A stretch of 64,000 bases of DNA from an uncultured Gemmiger sp. (lineage in GTDB: Bacteria; Bacillota; Clostridia; Oscillospirales; Ruminococcaceae), in assembly GCA_944388125.1 (NCBI GenBank), contig CALXHO010000004.1, forward strand, positions 1 to 64,000, given 5' to 3'. Below the pieces are notes generated by a model, which saw nothing but the letters and a program-made list of their open reading frames with translations, was not told where the DNA came from and ran no database searches. Below are positions 59,311 to 64,000 of the stretch, one piece after another (positions within the stretch are counted from its first letter, which is position 1; each line of letters starts with the position of its first letter). Position numbers and translations under genes: made by a program.

Positions 59311-61110
59311 ATGAAGATACAGGACTTTTATACCGGTCATGCCTTTGACGCCTATGAGGTCCTGGGCACCCACCCGGGGCCGGAAGGCACCCGCTTTGCC
59401 GTGTGGGCACCCTCGGCCCGGGCGGTGAGCGTGGCGGGGGACTGGGCGGCAGGGGAAACACCCCTCCACCGCAGTACAAGCATCAGCGGCGTGTGGGAGG
59501 GTCTTGTCCCCGAGGCAAGGCAGGGCATGGCCTATGTTTACCGGGTGACCGGCACCGACGGAAATACGGTGGACCACTGTGACCCCTACGGCTTTGCCAT
59601 GACCCTGCGCCCCGAGGGCCGCAGCATTGTGGCGGGGCTGCCGGACTATACTTTTGCCGACAGGGACTGGATGGCCCGCCGCACCAAGAATTTTGACGCC
59701 CCCCTCAACATCTACGAGGTCCACGCCGGAAGCTGGCAGCGGCGGGAGGACGGCAGCTGGCTGAGCTATGACGAGCTGGCCGACCGCCTGCCCGGCTATG
59801 CCAGGGAGAACGGCTACACCCACATTGAGCTCATGCCCCTGGCCGAGCACCCCTTTGACGGCAGCTGGGGCTACCAGATCACGGGATTTTACGCTCCCAC
59901 CAGCCGCTACGGCACGCCGGAGGGCCTCTGCCGCTTTATTGACGCCTGCCACCGGGCGGGGGTGGGCGTCATCCTGGACTTTGTTCCGGTGCACTTTGCG
60001 GTGGACGGTTACGGCCTGCGCCGCTTTGACGGCACCCCGCTGTACGAGTATCCCGCCGACGCGGTGGGGGAGAGCGAGTGGGGCAGCTGCAACTTCATGC
60101 ACTCCCGGGGGGAGATCCGCTGCTTTGTGCAGTCCTGCGCCGATTACTGGCTGCGGTACTTCCACGCCGACGGCCTGCGGATGGACGCGGTCAGCCGCCT
60201 CATCTACTGGCAGGGCGACCCCGCCCGGGGCGTCAACGGCAGCACGCTGGAGTTCCTCAAAACCATGAACGCCGGGCTCCAGCAGCGCCATCCCACCGCC
60301 ATGCTCATTGCGGAGGACAGCACCAACTATCCCAAGGTCACCGCCCCGGTGGAGTACGGCGGCCTGGGTTTTGACTACAAGTGGGACCTGGGCTGGATGA
60401 ACGACACCCTGGACTATTTCAAAAAGACCCCGGAGGAGCGCACCCGGAACCAGGGCAGGCTGACCTTCTCCATGATGTACTTCTACAACGAGCACTATAT
60501 CCTGCCCTTCTCCCACGACGAGAACGTCCACGGCAAGGCCACCATCCTCCAGAAGATGTACGGCGACTACGACGGCAAATTCCCCCAGGGCCGTGCGCTC
60601 TACCTGTATATGGTGGTGCATCCGGGCAAGATGCTGGACTTCATGGGCAACGAGTTCGGCCAGCTGCGGGAGTGGGACGAGGCCCGCGCCCAGGACTGGG
60701 AGATCCTGCGCTACCCCAACCACGATGCCTTCCGCCATTTCCGGCAGGAGCTGGCAGGGCTGTACAACCGCTATGACGCCTTCTGGCAGGGGGAGTACGA
60801 CTCCGCCCGCTTCCGCTGGCTGGACTGCGACGAGGCCGGGCAATGCACCTTTGCCATGCTGCGCACCGGGCGGGAGAGCAGGGTGTTCGGGGCGTTCTGC
60901 TTCGGGGACAAGGCCCGGCAGGGCTACCGGCTCACCCTGCCCGGCCCCGGCAGGGCCGAGCTGCTTCTGGACAGCGACTGGCAGTGCTTCGGCGGCAATA
61001 CCCCGCGGGAGGGGCAGATGCTGACCGCCGGCGGGGACGGTGTCCTCACCCTGGACCTTGCCCCGTACAGCGGGAAACTGTATCTCTGGACGCCGGACGA
61101 TCCCGCCTGA
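59311..61110 (+). CDS. glgB: 1,4-alpha-glucan branching enzyme
   Basis: A 599-residue GH13 enzyme that makes alpha-1,6 branches in glycogen. An N-terminal CBM48 (about 15-105; GTRFAVWAPSARAVSVAGDW) precedes the barrel with YEVHAGSW, the nucleophile Asp292 in ADGLRMDAV, the acid Glu335 in LIAEDST, and SHDENVHGK with the third Asp, then a C-terminal beta domain (from about 490). It is a compact branching enzyme. No other glg genes adjoin, so it stands apart from a glycogen operon; it is divergent from a TetR regulator. Confidence 0.93.
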   Translation: MKIQDFYTGHAFDAYEVLGTHPGPEGTRFAVWAPSARAVSVAGDWAAGETPLHRSTSISGVWEGLVPEARQGMAYVYRVTGTDGNTVDHCDPYGFAMTLRPEGRSIVAGLPDYTFADRDWMARRTKNFDAPLNIYEVHAGSWQRREDGSWLSYDELADRLPGYARENGYTHIELMPLAEHPFDGSWGYQITGFYAPTSRYGTPEGLCRFIDACHRAGVGVILDFVPVHFAVDGYGLRRFDGTPLYEYPADAVGESEWGSCNFMHSRGEIRCFVQSCADYWLRYFHADGLRMDAVSRLIYWQGDPARGVNGSTLEFLKTMNAGLQQRHPTAMLIAEDSTNYPKVTAPVEYGGLGFDYKWDLGWMNDTLDYFKKTPEERTRNQGRLTFSMMYFYNEHYILPFSHDENVHGKATILQKMYGDYDGKFPQGRALYLYMVVHPGKMLDFMGNEFGQLREWDEARAQDWEILRYPNHDAFRHFRQELAGLYNRYDAFWQGEYDSARFRWLDCDEAGQCTFAMLRTGRESRVFGAFCFGDKARQGYRLTLPGPGRAELLLDSDWQCFGGNTPREGQMLTAGGDGVLTLDLAPYSGKLYLWTPDDPA

Positions 61111-61145
61111 TGCCCCGCCTTTTTCCGGAAAAATCAAAACAGCAA

Positions 61146-61184
61146 AAACAGCCGCCTTTCCCGGTCGGGAAAGGCGGCTGTCTC
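61146..61184. terminator. Terminator between glgB and galM
   Basis: ACAGCCGCCTTTCCC-GGTC-GGGAAAGGCGGCTGT hairpin; on the minus strand followed by TTTTTGCTGTTTT, so it fits galM best. Confidence 0.8.
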
Positions 61185-61233
61185 ATGTTTCAGGGAAAAA
61201 CCTGCCCGGCGGAGAAGCCCGCAGGGAAACGCC

Positions 61234-62283
61234 TCACAGCGGGGCGATGTCGAACTTGTAGACCGTCGTCTCGTCGTAGGTCTGCTTGGGCAGCAGGGTG
61301 GCGTCGGGGAAATCGGGATGGTTGGGGCTGTCGGGGCAGTTCTGGGTCTCCAGACAGACGGCATCCCGGGCGCTGTAATGGGCGCCGTCCTTGCAGTCGG
61401 TGGCGGGGTCCAGATTGTTGGCCGAGTACAGCTGCACTGCGGGTTGGGTGGTCAGCGTCTCCATGCGGATGCCGGTCTCGGGTCCCACCAGCCAGGCGGC
61501 GTGGCGAAGCCCCGTGTCGGGCAGCAGATAGCAGTGGTCGTAGCCCTTGCCCTGTACCAGGGCGGGGTAGTCCTCCCCGATGTCCCGGCCGATGGTTTTC
61601 TCCTCATTGAAGTCCATGGGAGTGTCGGCCACGGGAATCCGGCGGCCGGTGGGAATGCTGGCGTCGTCGGTCTCCAGATAGGCGGGGCTTTCCAGGGAAA
61701 GGCGGTGTCCCAGCACGCTGCCGGAGGCATGGCCGTTGAGGTTGAAGTAGCTGTGGTTGGTGATGTTGACCACGGTGGGGGCGTCGGTGGTGGCGTAGTA
61801 CCGGACGACCAGGCCGCTGCCGGCCAGGGAATACTGGACCTCCAGCTGCATGGTGCCGGGGAAGCCGTCGGTGCCGTCGGGGCTTTCCGCCGTCAGGCTG
61901 ACGGCATCCTCCCCGGGGATGGCCTCCATGGAAAACACGGTGCGGTTGAAACCGTGCAGGCCGCTGTGCAGACAGTTGCCCCGCTGGTTGGCGGTGACGT
62001 GGTATTCCTGCTCGTACAGATAGAAGCGTGCCCCGCCGATGCGGTTGGCATAGCGGCCCACCACGGCGCCCATGGCATCGCCCGAGTTGAGCTCATAGTC
62101 GGGCACAGTGGGATAGCCCAGCACCACGTCCACCGGATTGCCGCAGCGGTCCGCCACCAGAATGCGGTGGAGGATGGCGGCATAGCTGAGGATGTGCACT
62201 TCCAGCTTGTCGTTTTTCAGCACGGCCTTCTGGACAGGGGTGCCGTCGGTGGCGCGGCCGAAATTGGAAATTGTGATAGACAT
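61234..62283 (-). CDS. galM: Aldose 1-epimerase (mutarotase)
   Basis: A 349-residue beta-sandwich enzyme that interconverts alpha and beta anomers of glucose and galactose. Seen: VVGRYANRIGGARF, the catalytic His pair His106 (NCLHSGLHGF) and His177 (NITNHSYFNLNG), and the catalytic Glu in VCLETQNCPDSPNHP. The length is normal. The start follows GAGAGGAGG. Transcribed after the YerC-type regulator gene, 83 bp apart. Confidence 0.94.
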   Translation of the reverse strand: MSITISNFGRATDGTPVQKAVLKNDKLEVHILSYAAILHRILVADRCGNPVDVVLGYPTVPDYELNSGDAMGAVVGRYANRIGGARFYLYEQEYHVTANQRGNCLHSGLHGFNRTVFSMEAIPGEDAVSLTAESPDGTDGFPGTMQLEVQYSLAGSGLVVRYYATTDAPTVVNITNHSYFNLNGHASGSVLGHRLSLESPAYLETDDASIPTGRRIPVADTPMDFNEEKTIGRDIGEDYPALVQGKGYDHCYLLPDTGLRHAAWLVGPETGIRMETLTTQPAVQLYSANNLDPATDCKDGAHYSARDAVCLETQNCPDSPNHPDFPDATLLPKQTYDETTVYKFDIAPL

Positions 62284-62366
62284 CCGGGATACCTCCTCTC
62301 GCGGCAGAAGCTGCCGCCTGATTTCTCGTTCTCTTGGTCGGGGGAGAGGGGACAGGCGGGGGCGGA

Positions 62367-62702
62367 TCAGCCCTCGGTGCCGTCTTCCTTTTCCGCCTCA
62401 TCGGCGTGTTCCAGGTCGTAGCGGACGCTCTCCGCCACGGCGCCGGTGCCGTAGTTGAGCATGCGGTTGATGCGGGAAACGGTGGCGCTGGAAGCCCCGG
62501 TCTCCCGGCGGATCTCGGCGTAGACCTTGCCCTGCAGAAGGCAGCCGGCCACATCGTAGCGCTGTTCCAGGGCGCGCAGTTCGGTCACGGCGCAGAGATC
62601 GTCAAAAAAGCGGATGCAGTCCTCCAGATTGTCCAGGCGGAGGATGGCCTGATACAGCGCAAGGCTGTGCGGGTCCCGGAAACCGGGTGTCTGAGTGCGC
62701 AT
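62367..62702 (-). CDS. YerC/YecD family TrpR-related regulator
   Basis: A 111-residue DNA-binding protein of the TrpR-like superfamily. LYQAILRLDNLEDCIRFFDD and ALEQRYDVAGCLLQGKVYAE form the helical core, and the helix-turn-helix is AEIRRETGASSATVSRINR. YerC of Bacillus has the same length and pattern. The acidic tail (HADEAEKEDGTEG) is odd but harmless. The ATG at 62702 follows TAAGGAG. Target genes unknown; galM downstream may be co-transcribed. Confidence 0.9.
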   Translation of the reverse strand: MRTQTPGFRDPHSLALYQAILRLDNLEDCIRFFDDLCAVTELRALEQRYDVAGCLLQGKVYAEIRRETGASSATVSRINRMLNYGTGAVAESVRYDLEHADEAEKEDGTEG

Positions 62703-62797
62703 GGGCGTCTCCTTACAAAGCGCCCCGCCAAAGCCGGGCTGTGACGGGGCGGGAATGATTTGCCCGATGGTGCAGCACACCCGGGCAGGTTATCTTT

Positions 62798-62826
62798 ATT
62801 CTAACAATATGTACAGTTCAAGTCAA
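62798..62826 (-). promoter_or_regulatory. yerC promoter
   Basis: On the minus strand: TTGACT (62826-62821), 17-bp spacer, TAGAAT (62803-62798), about 95 bp before the start codon. Confidence 0.65.
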
Positions 62827-62938
62827 GGTGGGAGGGGAGATTTTTGGGCGCAATCACGGCCAAATCCGGGATTTTGAACTGTAAAATATTTTGCCGCGGA
62901 AGAGGGTGAATTTTTCGCTTTGACGCAGCAAAGTACAG

Positions 62939-62967
62939 TTGCCCGGCGAGGGTCTATGTGGTATCAT
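62939..62967 (+). promoter_or_regulatory. Promoter of the ClC channel gene
   Basis: TTGCCC (62939-62944), 17-bp spacer, TATCAT (62962-62967), 55 bp before the start codon. Confidence 0.5.
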
Positions 62968-63022
62968 AATGTGGTAACTGTACGCGTTGCGGACGCGGCA
63001 GAACTGAGGGGGATTTTTAAAA

Positions 63023-64000
63023 ATGCGGAATACACTTTCAGCCATGCGCGGCCGCGCAGGGCTTATTGCCTGTGCGGCTGTTGTCGGCGTGATGGCAGGC
63101 GTGCTGGATGCAGTGTTCGGCCGGGGCATCCTGCTCTGCACCGATGTGCGGGAGGCCTGGCCGCTGCTCATGCTGCTGCTGCCTGCGGGCGGTGCGCTCA
63201 TCTGTTTTTGCTACGACCGGTTCGGCGGGGACTGCCGCCGGGGCATGGGACTGGTCTTTGAGACAGCCGACGCCCTGCGGGATCACGTCCCCACCCGGCT
63301 CATCCCCATGGCCATCGTCTCCACCTGGATCACTCATCTGCTGGGCGGCAGCGTGGGCCGGGAGGGCGTCGCGGTGCAGATCAGCACCTCGGCGGCGGGG
63401 CTCATCATGCCTCACCTGCCCGACGCCCGTGCCCGGCGGCATCTGCTCATGGCGGCGGTGGCTGCCGGCTTTGCGGGGCTGTTCCGCACGCCGGTGGGGG
63501 CCATCTTCTTTGCCATGGAGCTCTTCCACGTGGGAATGATGGAATACGCTGCCCTGCTGCCCGCGGCGGTGGCGGCATTCATCGCCAGCGCGGTGAGCGG
63601 TGCCCTGGGCCTTGCCCGGGGCGGCGTTCTGCTGACCTGCGGTGTGCCGGAACTCACCCTGCCCACCCTGGGTGCCCTGGTGGTGCTGGGCATCGCCAGC
63701 GGCCTGGCAGGACGGCTGTTCGTCTTTCTGCTCCATGGGCTCAAGGACCGGCTGGGCAGGCTTTTGCCCAACGCCTATCTGCGCATCGTGCTGGTGGGTG
63801 CCTTTGTGGCGGTGTTCGGTCTGCTGACGGCGGGGCGCTACAACGGCCTGAGCACCGGCCTTTCCAACGCGGCCCTGGCCGGACAGCCCCTCTATGCCTG
63901 GGACTGGCTGGTCAAACTGGCCCTGACCGCCCTCTGCCTGGCCGCGGGCTATCAGGGCGGTGAGGTCGCCCCGCTGTTCACCATCGGTGCCTCCCTGGGC
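63023..64000 (+). CDS. ClC-family chloride channel or transporter, cut by the window
   Basis: The first 326 residues of a voltage-gated ClC-type protein, running off the right edge. About eight hydrophobic segments are visible. The selectivity-filter motif is GSVGREGVAVQ (109-119), where the usual GREGP Pro is Val. The internal repeat ends with GGEVAPLFTIGASLG, matching the second family motif (GGxxAPxxxIGA). The start ATG at 63023 follows GAGGGGG. Most likely a chloride or fluoride exporter or antiporter of the ClC family; direction and ion cannot be told from this part. Confidence 0.88.
   Translation, partial: MRNTLSAMRGRAGLIACAAVVGVMAGVLDAVFGRGILLCTDVREAWPLLMLLLPAGGALICFCYDRFGGDCRRGMGLVFETADALRDHVPTRLIPMAIVSTWITHLLGGSVGREGVAVQISTSAAGLIMPHLPDARARRHLLMAAVAAGFAGLFRTPVGAIFFAMELFHVGMMEYAALLPAAVAAFIASAVSGALGLARGGVLLTCGVPELTLPTLGALVVLGIASGLAGRLFVFLLHGLKDRLGRLLPNAYLRIVLVGAFVAVFGLLTAGRYNGLSTGLSNAALAGQPLYAWDWLVKLALTALCLAAGYQGGEVAPLFTIGASLG

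Overview
The window looks like a chromosome segment from a high-GC, Gram-positive, strictly anaerobic gut Clostridium, most likely Oscillospiraceae/Ruminococcaceae (the Faecalibacterium/Gemmiger/Subdoligranulum neighbourhood is my inference). The grounds are an oxygen-sensitive class III ribonucleotide reductase (nrdD/nrdG), Firmicutes-type regulatory sites (tandem NrdR boxes, a CIRCE element, BlaI operators), strong AGGAGG ribosome binding sites, an LPXTG-type surface protein and GC-rich codon use. No phage, plasmid or CRISPR locus is visible. Almost all of the window is genes, with short intergenic regions bounded by GC-rich hairpin terminators.

Layout. 1-6.9 kb: a KDPG aldolase (cut by the left edge) faces a divergent IclR regulator, followed on the + strand by an EamA transporter, a glycosyltransferase-like protein, an alpha/beta hydrolase, a condensation/acyltransferase-like protein, a zinc-ribbon membrane protein and a cysteine hydrolase. 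7-10.2 kb: nrdD and divergent nrdG with a tandem NrdR box. 10.3-15.2 kb: two tandem paralogous membrane proteins of about 809 residues. 15.6-19.3 kb: ilvE, then a BlaI-BlaR1-like pair whose sensor carries Asp-box repeats. 19.6-28.2 kb: a small anchored protein and a long histidine operon (hisZ-hisG fusion, hisD, a stand-alone FakA-like domain, hisC, hisH, hisA, hisF, hisIE, PHP phosphatase) that lacks hisB. 28.3-30.5 kb: a DegT/FdtA sugar pair and a CIRCE-controlled Hsp20. 31-34.3 kb: cardiolipin synthase, a ZIP transporter and a YoaK protein. 34.5-39.2 kb: MarR plus a heterodimeric ABC exporter. 39.3-44.9 kb: GNAT, aminotransferase, a small membrane protein, thioredoxin reductase, UDP-glucose dehydrogenase and a YhhN-like protein. 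45.1-49.1 kb: ftsH and an Amt-PII fusion. 49.3-54.6 kb: a pilin-like LPXTG surface protein broken by two frameshifts and a stop codon. 54.7-64 kb: two small proteins, tRNA-Arg with a duplicated 3' end, a HAD hydrolase, mgtE behind a long leader with an internal terminator, TetR/glgB, galM, a YerC-type regulator and a ClC channel cut by the right edge.

How the genes work together. The window mixes biosynthesis (a near-complete histidine pathway, a branched-chain aminotransferase), anaerobic DNA precursor supply, nitrogen uptake (Amt with its own PII domain), Mg2+ import, sugar and glycogen metabolism, and envelope functions. Several regulators sit next to their likely targets, and palindromes can be seen in the shared promoters: IclR/eda, BlaI/BlaR, MarR/ABC exporter and TetR/glgB. 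The most unusual points are the mgtE leader with an upstream ORF ending inside a terminator hairpin, the BlaR1-like protease with Asp-box repeats, the HisZ-HisG and Amt-PII fusions, the lone FakA-type domain in the his operon, the hydrolase/acyltransferase/zinc-ribbon trio, and the tRNA-Arg repeat.
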